The notes under the pieces were generated by a model. The model was not told the origin of the DNA and did no database searches. It saw only the letters and a list, made by a program, of their open reading frames with translations. A program made the translations under genes and the position numbers. Shown one piece after another: positions 1 to 8,355 of a stretch of DNA of 64,000 nucleotides (position 1 is the stretch's first letter; the number at the start of each line of letters is the position of its first letter). Origin of the DNA: Sulfuriferula sp047300855 (GTDB lineage Bacteria; Pseudomonadota; Gammaproteobacteria; Burkholderiales; Sulfuriferulaceae); NCBI RefSeq assembly GCF_047300855.1, contig NZ_CP170197.1, positions 1,984,001-2,048,000 of the forward strand, written 5' to 3'.

Positions 1-192
1 CAGCTTGCACAACGATCCGGGACACCCAAGGCACGCCGCAGCGTCGCGACAGCCATTGCCAAAAACAGCATCGCCCTGCTTATTCCCTGTCATCGCGTCA
101 TCCGGGAAAGCGGGGAAATCGGCAGCTATCGTTGGGGATCGGACAGAAAAACCGCGCTGCTCGCATGGGAGGCGGCACAGGTCGCCAGATAA
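1..192 (+). CDS. ada: Methylated-DNA--protein-cysteine methyltransferase, Ada type (3' end only)
   Basis: An open frame enters from the left edge and stops at TAA 190-192, giving the last 63 residues. It carries the PCHRV active-site motif (visible residues 29-33, acceptor Cys at 30) followed by a YRWG...RK motif at 43-50. O6-alkylguanine repair proteins transfer the alkyl group to this Cys. The YRWG form is typical of Ada C-terminal domains rather than Ogt, which usually has YGGG, so I favour Ada; the N-terminal regulatory part lies outside the window. No start is visible, so upstream context cannot be judged. Confidence 0.8.
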   Translation, partial: QLAQRSGTPKARRSVATAIAKNSIALLIPCHRVIRESGEIGSYRWGSDRKTALLAWEAAQVAR

Positions 193-358
193 TACCCCGC
201 GCAAATGCTGGCCTCGCCAGTCTGAACGGGCCCGATAAAGCCAAGCATCAAAGCAACAACTCCACCACACGCATCAGGCAGCCTGCTGCTTTTGCGTCGC
301 CACGCTGACCTTCTCGATTTTTTTGATTGAGCCTTCAATGCACTGCATTGGCGATTAT

Positions 359-372
359 GTACGTTCACGCAC
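359..372. promoter_or_regulatory. 14-bp palindrome GTACG-N4-CGCAC (possible operator, copy 1)
   Basis: Within the otherwise empty stretch 193-488 lies GTACGTTCACGCAC, an inverted repeat of the form GTRCG-N4-CGYAC with one mismatch. The same architecture occurs at 27914-27927 and 35488-35501, also between genes. It sits about 117 bases before the small secreted-protein gene at 489. An operator for a dimeric regulator is inference. I see no gene in 193-488. Confidence 0.35.
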
Positions 373-488
373 AGACAATGATGATGGGGAATCATATCTT
401 GGTCACAACATTGCAGTGATTACGGTGCCTGTGCTGTTAACAAGAAACCTGGCATCGATTGCCCACATGGAACACAGGGAGGGTTGCC

Positions 489-743
489 ATGAAACTTAAG
501 GCTTTAGTTGCACTATGTTTTATAACGGCTTCCGTTACCGGGCAGGCGACTGAACCGTCTATGTCCGCAGGATCGCTACCCCAGGAACGTTTCATAGCGG
601 ATAACAACGGTATTGATGAACCTCATCGGAAAATCAAGAGTTCGTCGCCACGGGACCAATACCATGCCAGATCGATCTTAAAAATCACTCTGGCCTATCA
701 GAAACTGCATTATGAAACATCGTTTTCAAGAGGCTGTGAATAA
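489..743 (+). CDS. Small secreted protein of unknown function
   Basis: This 84-residue protein starts at ATG 489, preceded by a good AGGGAGGG ribosome-binding site; an in-frame codon at 459 lacks one. Residues 1-20 form a signal peptide (Lys-containing start, hydrophobic core, Gly-Gln-Ala end), so the product is probably periplasmic. The mature part is short, polar and rich in Ser, His and Arg, without recognisable domain or cysteine pair. It stands alone, upstream of the stress-protein group, and is followed by a hairpin. I do not recognise the family. Confidence 0.6.
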   Translation: MKLKALVALCFITASVTGQATEPSMSAGSLPQERFIADNNGIDEPHRKIKSSSPRDQYHARSILKITLAYQKLHYETSFSRGCE

Positions 744-782
744 TTAAAACCCCACACCTCAGGCAGAGGCTCCGGGTTTAAA
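744..782 (+). terminator. Hairpin after the small secreted-protein gene
   Basis: TTAAAACCC (744-752) can pair with GGGTTTAA (774-781), with an inner CCTC/GAGG stem (757-760, 766-769) and a five-base loop. It begins immediately after the stop codon at 743. It lacks a long T tract, so terminator function is likely but weak. Confidence 0.45.
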
Positions 783-897
783 GGATCTGTTTGGAAAATG
801 TCATTTAACGCCTGACGGCGTTAGCAGGTCCGGGAGTGGTAACACAGAAAAACAACATTGCAGTTGAAGTTTTTTTCAATTCATCAAGGAGTTCATC

Positions 898-1452
898 ATG
901 TCAAAAGCTGTGATATGCATTGCCAATACCCTGGTCCAGGCAGAAACGATCGTGACCTATCTTAAAGACGCCGGCGTGTCCACCGCCGACATTTCGGTTC
1001 TGTTGCCTGACCGTACCGGAAGCCGTGATTTTGCTCACGAACACAATACCAAGGCGCCCGAGGGCGCGACGATAGGTGGAAGTGCAGGAGGCCTGGCCGG
1101 AGGTGTTCTGGGCTTACTAGCCGGGATTGGCGCTTTGGCCATCCCCGGCGTCGGACCTTTTATCGCCGCGGGTCCCATCATGGCAGCTCTAAGCGGCGCC
1201 GCCGTGGGCGCTGCCCTGGGCGGGATTGCCGGCGCACTGGTGGGTATGGGCATGCCTGAATATGAGGCAAAGCAATACGAAACCAAGGTGAAAGACGGGA
1301 ATATCCTGATCTCCGTGCACACGGATAGCAGCGAGGAAGCAAAGCTGGTCCGGAAAATAATGAAAGATGCCCACGCAGAGGATATTTCCACCACGGGCGA
1401 AGAGCACGTCAGAAAATCCGACAGGGCCTATTCAGCCGGGAAAAGCTTGTAG
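898..1452 (+). CDS. General stress protein 17M-like glycine-zipper membrane protein
   Basis: The protein is 184 residues; its ATG is preceded by AAGGAG six bases upstream. Residues 1-50 form a compact alpha/beta ACT- or GSP17M-like fold, residues 56-120 are an extreme Gly/Ala-rich stretch with GxxxG repeats that could insert in the membrane, and residues 121-165 form a second small alpha/beta unit. This layout matches proteins annotated general stress protein 17M-like or DUF1269-like; the biochemical role is unknown. A short inverted repeat (AACGCC/GGCGTT, 807-822) lies in the leader. It heads a group of small stress-associated membrane genes running to 2885. Confidence 0.65.
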   Translation: MSKAVICIANTLVQAETIVTYLKDAGVSTADISVLLPDRTGSRDFAHEHNTKAPEGATIGGSAGGLAGGVLGLLAGIGALAIPGVGPFIAAGPIMAALSGAAVGAALGGIAGALVGMGMPEYEAKQYETKVKDGNILISVHTDSSEEAKLVRKIMKDAHAEDISTTGEEHVRKSDRAYSAGKSL

Positions 1453-1589
1453 TGCTTGATCACCCCGTTTAGGAAATCGGCAGACTGGCATTAGGCAATA
1501 AATATTACCCGCAAGCCCATCGGAGTGCGCCGGCATCGCTTCCCATGAACATGGCGGGTAGTAACGCTCAAACTATCAAGGAGGCCATT

Positions 1590-1667
1590 ATGGGTAAATA
1601 TTTTATTGCTTGGATATTGGGTGTCCCCGCAATCGTACTCGTCGTAATTTATTTTTTTATGCACTAA
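1590..1667 (+). CDS. 25-residue single-span membrane peptide
   Basis: A very short frame starts at ATG 1590 behind a textbook AAGGAGG (nine bases upstream) and ends at TAA 1665-1667. The peptide is almost entirely hydrophobic with Trp and Pro near the middle (GKYFIAWILGVP and a valine/isoleucine run), so it should form a single membrane helix. Strong translation signals and its place between two stress-type membrane genes argue it is real. Comparable tiny peptides occur beside DUF883 genes in betaproteobacteria, but I cannot assign a function. The leader 1507-1561 has TACCCGC/GCGGGTA arms. Confidence 0.6.
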   Translation: MGKYFIAWILGVPAIVLVVIYFFMH

Positions 1668-1734
1668 GGCGTTATTGAAAACATGACCATTGTTTATGGT
1701 TGATTGTATTAAGGCTTATTTCAAGGAGCATTTC

Positions 1735-2088
1735 ATGGAAACGTCAGTAAATAATTTAAGTTCCAATCCCGGCATGTCAGGAAAGCCCTTTGCCAGCAAC
1801 ATCGACGAAGCGAGTGCCGGTGCCCACCACACGATCGACAAGGTGACGGATGCGGCGCGCCCCGCCGTGGATCGCGTTGCCACGGGTGCTCATCAGGCTG
1901 TCGACAAACTAGCCGGTGCGGCAGCTTCGGCGGCCGAAACCTACGACGTCAAGAGCGAGCAGCTCAAAGAAGCACAAATGCGGATTACCGAAAATTGCCG
2001 TAATTATGTGCGTGATAACCCGCTTGCCACGGTAGGCATCGCGGTTGTGGCAGGATTTCTGCTAAGCAGATTCATGAATGCCCGCTGA
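1735..2088 (+). CDS. DUF883 (ElaB/YqjD-like) inner-membrane-anchored protein
   Basis: I place the start at ATG 1735, seven bases after AAGGAGCA, rather than at an in-frame TTG at 1690; the product is 117 residues. The first 90 residues are amphipathic with Ala/Lys/Asp-rich helix repeats, and the last 25 form a C-terminal membrane anchor ending in a short basic tail. This is the DUF883/ElaB/YqjD architecture; E. coli YqjD binds ribosomes at the membrane in stationary phase, a role that can only be inferred here. The next gene starts inside its last codons, so the two are translationally coupled. Confidence 0.75.
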   Translation: METSVNNLSSNPGMSGKPFASNIDEASAGAHHTIDKVTDAARPAVDRVATGAHQAVDKLAGAAASAAETYDVKSEQLKEAQMRITENCRNYVRDNPLATVGIAVVAGFLLSRFMNAR

Positions 2089-2533
2089 TCCTGCAGCATC
2101 CGGCAGGACAAATCCTGCCGGCGATATCCCCTCCGCGAGCGAAGCCGCGTCAAAGCCGGCGGGGCTGATAGACGACGTCAAATTATTGGGACGCGAGTTA
2201 GTCGGCCTATTGCACGATCGTCTTGAACTCGCGGCGCTGGAAACCAGATTCGCCGCGCACAATCTGGTCGGCATGATCGCTACAGGTGTGTTGGTAGCCG
2301 TATTGCTGGTGAGCGCCTGGCTGGGCTTGTTCGGAGCAATGGTTCTGTGGCTGATCCAGCTCGGCTGGACGGCGAGCGTCGCCATGCTACTGGGGGCCGT
2401 CGTCAATCTGGCGCTGGCAGCTTTATTGTATCGTTCGATTCTACGCCAAAGCCGAAATCTAGGATGGCCGGCAACCCTGCGTAGCCTCAAGCCATTAGAG
2501 CCAGCCGAAAGAAGTGATTATGACAGTCCATGA
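2078..2533 (+). CDS. Phage-holin-superfamily / YqjE-like membrane protein (DUF1469)
   Basis: The 151-residue protein begins at ATG 2078, overlapping the previous stop by 11 bases. Residues 1-30 are an Ala/Pro/Ser-rich tail, 30-60 an amphipathic helix (DDVKLLGRELVGLLHDRLELAA), and two membrane helices lie at about 65-90 and 95-120. This is the usual YqjE/DUF1469 pattern, where the name phage holin family is historical and no lysis role is implied. It is the middle gene of the DUF883-DUF1469-YqjK trio. Confidence 0.7.
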   Translation: MPADPAASGRTNPAGDIPSASEAASKPAGLIDDVKLLGRELVGLLHDRLELAALETRFAAHNLVGMIATGVLVAVLLVSAWLGLFGAMVLWLIQLGWTASVAMLLGAVVNLALAALLYRSILRQSRNLGWPATLRSLKPLEPAERSDYDSP

Positions 2534-2885
2534 CATTCCTCTACCGGTGCAAATCGACAAGGCCGAGCGTCAAATTGTTCTGCGCCGACTCGCCCTAAGC
2601 CGGAACATGAAGCGTTTGAACAAGAATGTTCGACAGGAGCTGGCATTCCCGGCGACCTTGCTGGCGACCGCAGGATTGGGCTGGGCGATTGGGGCGCTAT
2701 TGAAACGCCGGCCCCGAGGCCATGCGCACCCGACATCCATGAAGAAAGAGGAAACGTCCGCCGGCAAAATGACGCATATATTTGGCAAGCTGCTCAAGAT
2801 AATTGCGATGCTACGTACTCTTGCAGCTACTTTGCCCCCTGACATGAGCTGCCGTACTCAGCCAAAAACGGATTCGAAATCCTAG
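2520..2885 (+). CDS. YqjK-like small basic membrane-associated protein
   Basis: The start is ambiguous between GTG 2514 and ATG 2520; I take ATG 2520, giving 121 residues and overlap with the previous gene. Residues 8-45 are strongly basic and amphipathic, residues about 46-62 are a short hydrophobic segment, and the rest is basic. Position as third gene after DUF883 and DUF1469 matches yqjD-yqjE-yqjK in enterobacteria. Sequence recognition alone is weak and the C-terminal half is not typical. Confidence 0.5.
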   Translation: MTVHDIPLPVQIDKAERQIVLRRLALSRNMKRLNKNVRQELAFPATLLATAGLGWAIGALLKRRPRGHAHPTSMKKEETSAGKMTHIFGKLLKIIAMLRTLAATLPPDMSCRTQPKTDSKS

Positions 2886-2970
2886 GCCTGAATAGCGCAC
2901 CAAGGATTTCTTTATCTATTGGGAATTGTCATGAATATTCGCGGACATCAAACGTAAAGGGTCATACAAA

Positions 2971-4515
2971 ATGAATACACGTCTAACCTGGATCACATTA
3001 CTAATTGCCACACAAGCGTTTGCAACCGGTTCGCAGCCCACCGCGCCGGAAACCGCCGGTAATTCGCAGCGCGTCGGAAACGCTGCGCAGGCGGCCGCTT
3101 TATCGACGGAAGTTGCTGTCGAAAAAGGCGGTCCATATGACCGTGTCTATCATCCCGAAAACCTGCCCTCCATGGAAGACGGAAAGCACTTCCCCGACAC
3201 CTGGACGTCTCTCGGTGCGAATCCTGCCCATAACGCAGCGTTTGAGCTTACTTCTGGCGCTCCCGCCTGGCTTAGCCACGGCGTCGAATGGAAGTTTGCG
3301 GAAGCGAGGTCATGGCCCCTCGATCGTAAAGAAGCATTTGATAATCCCGTGTATGGAGAACGCCGCGGTCCCTCGACACAAACCCAGTTCTATGGCAATG
3401 CTGTAGGCGTGTCCATTGCGAATGGCGTTGTTTACGCGGAAAGCGATGATCAGTTCGCTTATGCGGTCAATGCGCGCACCGGCAAACTTATCTGGCGCAC
3501 CAGCCCGGTCGGCAATACCTTGATGGGTACGCCCGTCGTAGCGCAGGGCAAAGTCTTCCTCTCCGCAGGCAATGTCGGATTCAACTTTTCCAACGTAACC
3601 AGATTCGCCAAAACCAAGACTGCAGCGCGCGGTGAGGGGATTAGTTTTAATGGCATTTATGCTCTTTCCGCAAAGACCGGAGAATTGCTCTGGCACTATG
3701 GTACCGATGGCGAGGCTATGCCCACGGCTGCTTTCAGCAACGGGAAAATATATATCACCACCGGGGATGGGTACGCCCAGGCTATCGACACTCAAACCGG
3801 TAAACCCGTCTGGAAGACAGAGCTCCATGGCATGGCCAATATGTCGAGCCCCAGTATTGTTGACAGCAAAATGTATGTCGCCATGTCATCGCCGGGGGGC
3901 GTGTTCTGTCTGGATGCCACGAGCGGCAAAGTGCTTTGGAAATCCAACATTCAAGGCGCGGAGGATACGGGAATCGGCGATGTATCCCCTGCAGTGAGTA
4001 ATGGCGTTGTGGTGATGGACGCAGTCGCGGATGCGAAACAGGAGAATGGCAAGACAACCATGGATACCCGCATTGTGACGTATGACGCGCGTACGGGGAA
4101 AATCCTATGGCAGGCCAGCATGGGTCGCGGGGCGAAGCCGCCGGCATTCAAGGGGGGCGTGCCCATGATTCATGACGGCGTCGTCTATGTGGGCACACCG
4201 GTGAACAATGTGATCCAGGCATATGACCTGAAATCGGGACAGAAGAAATGGACCTGGCAGGTGCCGGACGCCAGCGCAGCCGGTTCGGGCCGTGGAGCAC
4301 CGACCTATTACAAGGGCGCATTGTATGTATCGACGGGTGAGTACCTGTATGCGCTGAATCCTTCCAGTGGTGCCCTCATTCATAAATACCATGTGGGAGG
4401 CCGTTTCGGTATCGTCAATCCGGTCATTATCGGGGGTACGATCTACCTCAGCAACTCATGGGATTGGCTACTGGCTGTGCCGCTTTCGAAAGTCAACCCG
4501 ACAGCCAAAAGTTGA
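2971..4515 (+). CDS. PQQ-binding-like beta-propeller protein, exported
   Basis: The protein is 514 residues with an N-terminal signal peptide (about 1-18, ending in TQAFA). From about residue 150 to the end it has at least seven blade motifs of the PQQ type: NARTGKLIW, SAKTGELLW, DTQTGKPVW, DATSGKVLW, DARTGKILW, DLKSGQKKW and NPSSGALIH. It lacks a CxxCH heme site, so it is not a quinohemoprotein dehydrogenase of the fused type. Whether it binds PQQ or is a BamB-like scaffold is not decided by the sequence. It appears monocistronic, with an 85-base leader and no strong neighbour link. Confidence 0.75.
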   Translation: MNTRLTWITLLIATQAFATGSQPTAPETAGNSQRVGNAAQAAALSTEVAVEKGGPYDRVYHPENLPSMEDGKHFPDTWTSLGANPAHNAAFELTSGAPAWLSHGVEWKFAEARSWPLDRKEAFDNPVYGERRGPSTQTQFYGNAVGVSIANGVVYAESDDQFAYAVNARTGKLIWRTSPVGNTLMGTPVVAQGKVFLSAGNVGFNFSNVTRFAKTKTAARGEGISFNGIYALSAKTGELLWHYGTDGEAMPTAAFSNGKIYITTGDGYAQAIDTQTGKPVWKTELHGMANMSSPSIVDSKMYVAMSSPGGVFCLDATSGKVLWKSNIQGAEDTGIGDVSPAVSNGVVVMDAVADAKQENGKTTMDTRIVTYDARTGKILWQASMGRGAKPPAFKGGVPMIHDGVVYVGTPVNNVIQAYDLKSGQKKWTWQVPDASAAGSGRGAPTYYKGALYVSTGEYLYALNPSSGALIHKYHVGGRFGIVNPVIIGGTIYLSNSWDWLLAVPLSKVNPTAKS

Positions 4516-4641
4516 CAGGGCTTTCAGTATTCAGGAAACAGAAAATGGATGATGAATTTCATTTCACATGGTAAAATCTTGCAAAATATCGAATTTTGAT
4601 ATAAGGCCTTTGCTTGTTCAACTTGAGTATTGGAAAATCTC

Positions 4642-5427
4642 ATGCCCTGGAGAAATCTTCTGACCCAGCCCGAAGCCGGAAATCACATCGTCCAGGTTTG
4701 TCGGGATGAAGCATTTTTGGTTAATGCAGTGACCAAGTTTGTCGGTGCAGGCTTGCAGGGCGGGGATGCATCGATTGTCATCGCGACGCCAGCTCACCGA
4801 CTGGCTTTCGTTGCAAGTCTGGAACAGCAGGGCCTCTCTGTACAAAATGCCAAGGCCGAAGGGAAGATCAAGTTTTTTGACGCGGAATCCCTGCTTTCTG
4901 GTCTCATGGTAAACGACATGCCTGAATGGAAGGCATTCGAGAAACACGTCGGAAGCCTCATGCGGGAAATGAAGTCGAAGCACAAGAACGTGCGCGCCTA
5001 CGGTGAAATGGTGAATTTGCTGTGGCAAAAAAATAAACTCGATGCTGCGGTCAGGCTAGAAGAGTTCTGGAATGAGCTATCCAGGCAATTGGATTTTTCG
5101 CTTCTGTGCACCTACTCGATGGACGGTCTGGATCCGGAGGTCTATGAAGGCTCCTTGGAACGCATATGCAAATGCCACACCCACCTCATCCCGACAGAAA
5201 ATTACGATTTGCTCGAAATTGTGGTGAAAAAAGCCACGCGAGATCTTCTCGGACCCAAGCTAACTGACGCAATCGGCAGACTTGCAGAATCCCGACACAG
5301 CAACACCCAAATGCCCTCGGCACAGGCGACACTTCTTTTCCTGAGCGAAAAACTACCGCTCTCCGCCAAGAAAATACTGTCTCGCATCCAGATGGAACGT
5401 ACTGTTACCCCTACCACTTCTGGCTGA
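4642..5427 (+). CDS. MEDS-domain protein (DcmR-like sensory domain)
   Basis: I choose ATG 4642 (GGAAA seven bases upstream) over TTG 4630, giving 261 residues. Residues about 10-180 match the MEDS pattern: HIVQVC near the start, a GGDASIVIATPAHR segment, and a later conserved YGEMVNLLW segment. MEDS domains are named from methanogens/methylotrophs and DcmR and are thought to sense small molecules; many are fused to kinases, but here the domain is free-standing with a helical tail. It converges on the Crp/Fnr gene, with palindromes between them at 5436-5447 and 5452-5465. Confidence 0.7.
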   Translation: MPWRNLLTQPEAGNHIVQVCRDEAFLVNAVTKFVGAGLQGGDASIVIATPAHRLAFVASLEQQGLSVQNAKAEGKIKFFDAESLLSGLMVNDMPEWKAFEKHVGSLMREMKSKHKNVRAYGEMVNLLWQKNKLDAAVRLEEFWNELSRQLDFSLLCTYSMDGLDPEVYEGSLERICKCHTHLIPTENYDLLEIVVKKATRDLLGPKLTDAIGRLAESRHSNTQMPSAQATLLFLSEKLPLSAKKILSRIQMERTVTPTTSG

Positions 5428-5435
5428 TGTGGCTG

Positions 5436-5465
5436 GCATTCGAATGCGATTAGCCTGATCAGGCT
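5436..5465. terminator. Two adjacent palindromes between convergent genes
   Basis: GCATTCGAATGC (5436-5447) and AGCCTGATCAGGCT (5452-5465) are both perfect palindromes in the 31-base gap between converging genes; the second runs into the 3' end of the Crp/Fnr frame. Location suggests a bidirectional stop signal, though no T tract follows. Confidence 0.3.
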
Positions 5466-6193
5466 GCAAGCAGGTCGATTAACAATTGTTCGGATTCTTT
5501 CTTCAATATGCTGTAACACTCACACACGTGGGTCTCCAGCTCCGCTCTGTTCGTTACTTCGATATGTCCCCGGCGGTAGCTCAGTATCCCCGCCCGCTGC
5601 AATTTTCTGGCGGCTTCGGTGATGCTTTCGCGGCGCACGCCGAGCATATTGGCGATCAATTCCTGGGTCATCGTCAAACTGTTGGAATGCATACGGTCAA
5701 AATTCAGGAGTAACCAGCGGCATAGTTGCTGCTCCACCGAATGACGCCGGTTGCACGCAGTCGTTTGAGCCATTTGGACAATCAGCGTCTGCGCATAACG
5801 CAACAACAATTGTTGCAATGTGCCGCTTCTGCGGCCGCCGCTGCGCGTCAATGCTTCCCGCAGGGTTTTTGCGCTGATTCGATATCCGTGTCCGGTCGAA
5901 TGGACCACTGCCTGGGTGAGTGCCGTCTCCCCTCCCATGAAGATGGAAACGCCGAGCATACCCTCGCTTCCTACCACAGCCACTTCAACTGAAGTTCCAT
6001 CTTCCAGGCCGCAGAGCAGCGAGGCTGTAGCGGTGGTAGGGAAATAGGCATACTGCAGCTTCTCGTTAACTTCATACAAAACTTCGGCACAAGACATGGT
6101 AACCAGTTCAAGCTCGGCTGCAATGCTCTCGAATTCATGCGGGCTCAATGCGCGCAGAATATAATTCTGTTGCGGATCACAGAGTACCGACAT
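5459..6193 (-). CDS. Crp/Fnr family transcriptional regulator
   Basis: The 244-residue protein has a cyclic-nucleotide-binding-like beta-roll at about 20-135 and a Crp-type helix-turn-helix at about 175-225 (TQELIANMLGVRRESITEAARKL). The FNR-type N-terminal cysteine cluster is absent, and the canonical cAMP-binding Arg-Ser pair is not evident, so the ligand is unknown. It lies 20 bases after the PAS-PAS-GGDEF gene on the same strand and may be co-transcribed with it. This subgroup is common in betaproteobacteria beside sensory genes. Confidence 0.85.
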   Translation of the reverse strand: MSVLCDPQQNYILRALSPHEFESIAAELELVTMSCAEVLYEVNEKLQYAYFPTTATASLLCGLEDGTSVEVAVVGSEGMLGVSIFMGGETALTQAVVHSTGHGYRISAKTLREALTRSGGRRSGTLQQLLLRYAQTLIVQMAQTTACNRRHSVEQQLCRWLLLNFDRMHSNSLTMTQELIANMLGVRRESITEAARKLQRAGILSYRRGHIEVTNRAELETHVCECYSILKKESEQLLIDLLAA

Positions 6194-6213
6194 TTTTACC
6201 CCCTGATATTAAG

Positions 6214-7538
6214 TTATTTTTTTTTCTGCAGCGAAAAAATGAAATGCTCCTTCTCCTTTCCCTCGAAAATCTGGTAGTCATCGCCACCCGCCGTCTTGAC
6301 CCGGTACATGGCATTATCCGCATGTTTAAGCAAAGTGTGGCCATCGTCACCGTGCTCGGGATAGATCGCTATACCTATGCTCGCATGTAGAGGAATATCC
6401 CTGCCATCAATTGCTAACGGCTCACCGAGCAGCGCAACAATTTTTTCAACCACATTCATGACGTCCTGAGGTAAGCTCACCTCCGTCAGTATCAGCGAAA
6501 ACTCGTCTCCTCCCAAACGCGCAACCGTATCTTCTTCACGCAGGCACTTTCGAATCCTGCATGCTGCGGTTTGCAGAACCACATCGCCCACCGCATGCCC
6601 CAGAGTGTCGTTGATTGCCTTGAAGTGGTCGAGATCCATTACTACAACAGCAAATCCCTCATGATTGCGTGACCCACGTGCTTCTGCCTGCAGCAATCTG
6701 TCCAGAAACAGATTGCGGTTGGGCAAGCCGGTCAGGCAATCATGGTTGGCCAGGTGCTCCAGACGGTGCATGATCTGGATACGCTCGCTGACATCACGTC
6801 CGGTGGCTATAAAATGACTCATTTTTCCGCAGGCGTCATGGTAAGGACGAATGATCTTATCCTCATAAAAAATGCTGCCATTTTGACGGCGATTCACGAA
6901 AATACCCCGAAATGTCCTGCCCGCCCGCAAAGCCTCCCACATGTCTGCGAAGAATTGCGGCTCTTGCATCCCCGAATTCAAAACAGCATGGGTGCGCCCC
7001 ACTACTGATTCCTTCCGATAACCGGTCAGTTCTTCAAAAGCCGGGTTAACATATTCAATCAATCCATCCACTGTGGTAACGGCTACTGCATCGCCATTGA
7101 ACTCGGATACTTCCAGAAATTTATGCAGTTTGTTGTCTTCGCTTCCCAAAACAAACAATTCAAGCAAAAAAAAGCGACGATCCTCAATCTCCAGGCGCGC
7201 CAGGGAAGCCTTCAAAGGAACTTCCCGACCCGCTCTTCTGTTCCACCCCACAAATTCAAATTCAAACCCATTGTCAGATTCCGCAGAAAAAATATAGTGG
7301 CCGCGGATGGATTTAGACCAACTTAGGTCACCCTGCAATGCCGGGAATATATCTGCCACGGATTGTCCGAACAGCAGTGTCTGATTATTGTTATTGGGCG
7401 CAGGTAGTTACACACTTCGGGGCTGCTATATTTGATGGTGCCGTTTGTGTCTAGCACCAGTAAAGAGCGTTTGCTTTCTGCTAGAAAACCGGCTGATGAA
7501 AGCACCTTTCTCAGGCTATCCGGAACCGGAATTTCCAT
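6214..7538 (-). pseudogene. PAS-PAS-GGDEF diguanylate cyclase interrupted by a one-base frameshift
   Basis: Two minus-strand frames (7538-7323 and 7359-6214) together encode one 441-residue protein. The start is ATG 7538 with AAGGAT eight bases upstream. A first PAS domain begins SLLVLDTNGTIKYSS and is cut where the gene-strand run CCC (plus-strand GGG 7396-7398) appears to lack one C; adding it joins LRPNNNNQTLLFGQ to VADIFPALQG without a break. Downstream are a second PAS (about 125-245), then GGDEF with an intact LGGDEF catalytic motif and an RxxD inhibitory site (REED) five residues before it. The defect may be real, programmed, or a sequencing error. Confidence 0.8.
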
Positions 7539-7704
7539 TGGTAGATCCTTACCCAGAACAATATAGCTCAAATTTAGTTCACAGCATTCATAGCAACTGT
7601 ATATCCATGTAGTCTTCATTGACATACTTGGAGTATGGTATTTTATCTACCCTCTTAATGGTAGAAACACTCTGCACGAGAACCATCTTCTATAGAATTG
7701 TTTT

Positions 7705-8355
7705 TTATAGGGTTATATAGCCTGACCTAATGGCGTATTGAGTAAGCTCTGCAACATTATGTAAATCAAGCTTGTTCATGATATTGCGGCGATGAACATC
7801 GACCGTGCTCACTGCAATAAACAGCGCCTCGCCAATTTCGGATGAACGCTTGCCTTGCGCCAGCAGACACAGTACCTCGCGTTCGCGTGAGGTCAGCGTG
7901 GAGGAAACATGTGATTCTTCAGTGACAGCGCCGACTTGCCCCATAGAAGTCATCAGCATCTGGAGAATTTCTGGGCAAAAGTAAGCCTCATTCCGTTCCA
8001 CTGCCCGTATCGCATTTAATAGCTCATTCCCGGCCGCCGCCTTGGACACATAGCCCGAAGCACCCGCATTGAGCATCTCATCGACAAAGCCCCGCTCCGT
8101 ATGACCGGACAAGGCGATCACCTTCACTTCAGGTTGTTGCGCTATCAATTGTCGTGTGGCTTCAATGCCGTCGACGCCCGGCATGCCTATATCCATGATC
8201 ACGATGCGCGGGTCTAAGCGCGCAGCAAGATCAAGCGCCTCCTGGGCGTTTCCCGCTTCCCCAACCACCTCGATATCGCCTTCCATATTCAAAAGATAGC
8301 GCAATGTCTCCCTCAGCAATTTGTGGTCATCCACCAGCAACACGCGCAAACTCAT
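7705..8355 (-). CDS. NarL/FixJ-type response regulator
   Basis: The 216-residue protein has a receiver domain (residues 1-120) with acidic pair Asp9-Asp10, phospho-acceptor Asp55 in IVIMDIGMPG and conserved Lys105 in GYVSKAA, followed by a LuxR-type helix-turn-helix at about 150-212. It should be phosphorylated by the kinase encoded just upstream, which it overlaps by four bases (ATGA). Target genes cannot be deduced; the PAS-GGDEF and Crp genes follow on the same strand. Confidence 0.9.
   Translation of the reverse strand: MSLRVLLVDDHKLLRETLRYLLNMEGDIEVVGEAGNAQEALDLAARLDPRIVIMDIGMPGVDGIEATRQLIAQQPEVKVIALSGHTERGFVDEMLNAGASGYVSKAAAGNELLNAIRAVERNEAYFCPEILQMLMTSMGQVGAVTEESHVSSTLTSREREVLCLLAQGKRSSEIGEALFIAVSTVDVHRRNIMNKLDLHNVAELTQYAIRSGYITL

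Noticed and set aside
2078..2533. Phage lysis gene or prophage remnant suggested by the holin-family name
   Set aside because: The protein is the chromosomal YqjE-like type in a stress operon; no phage genes are nearby.
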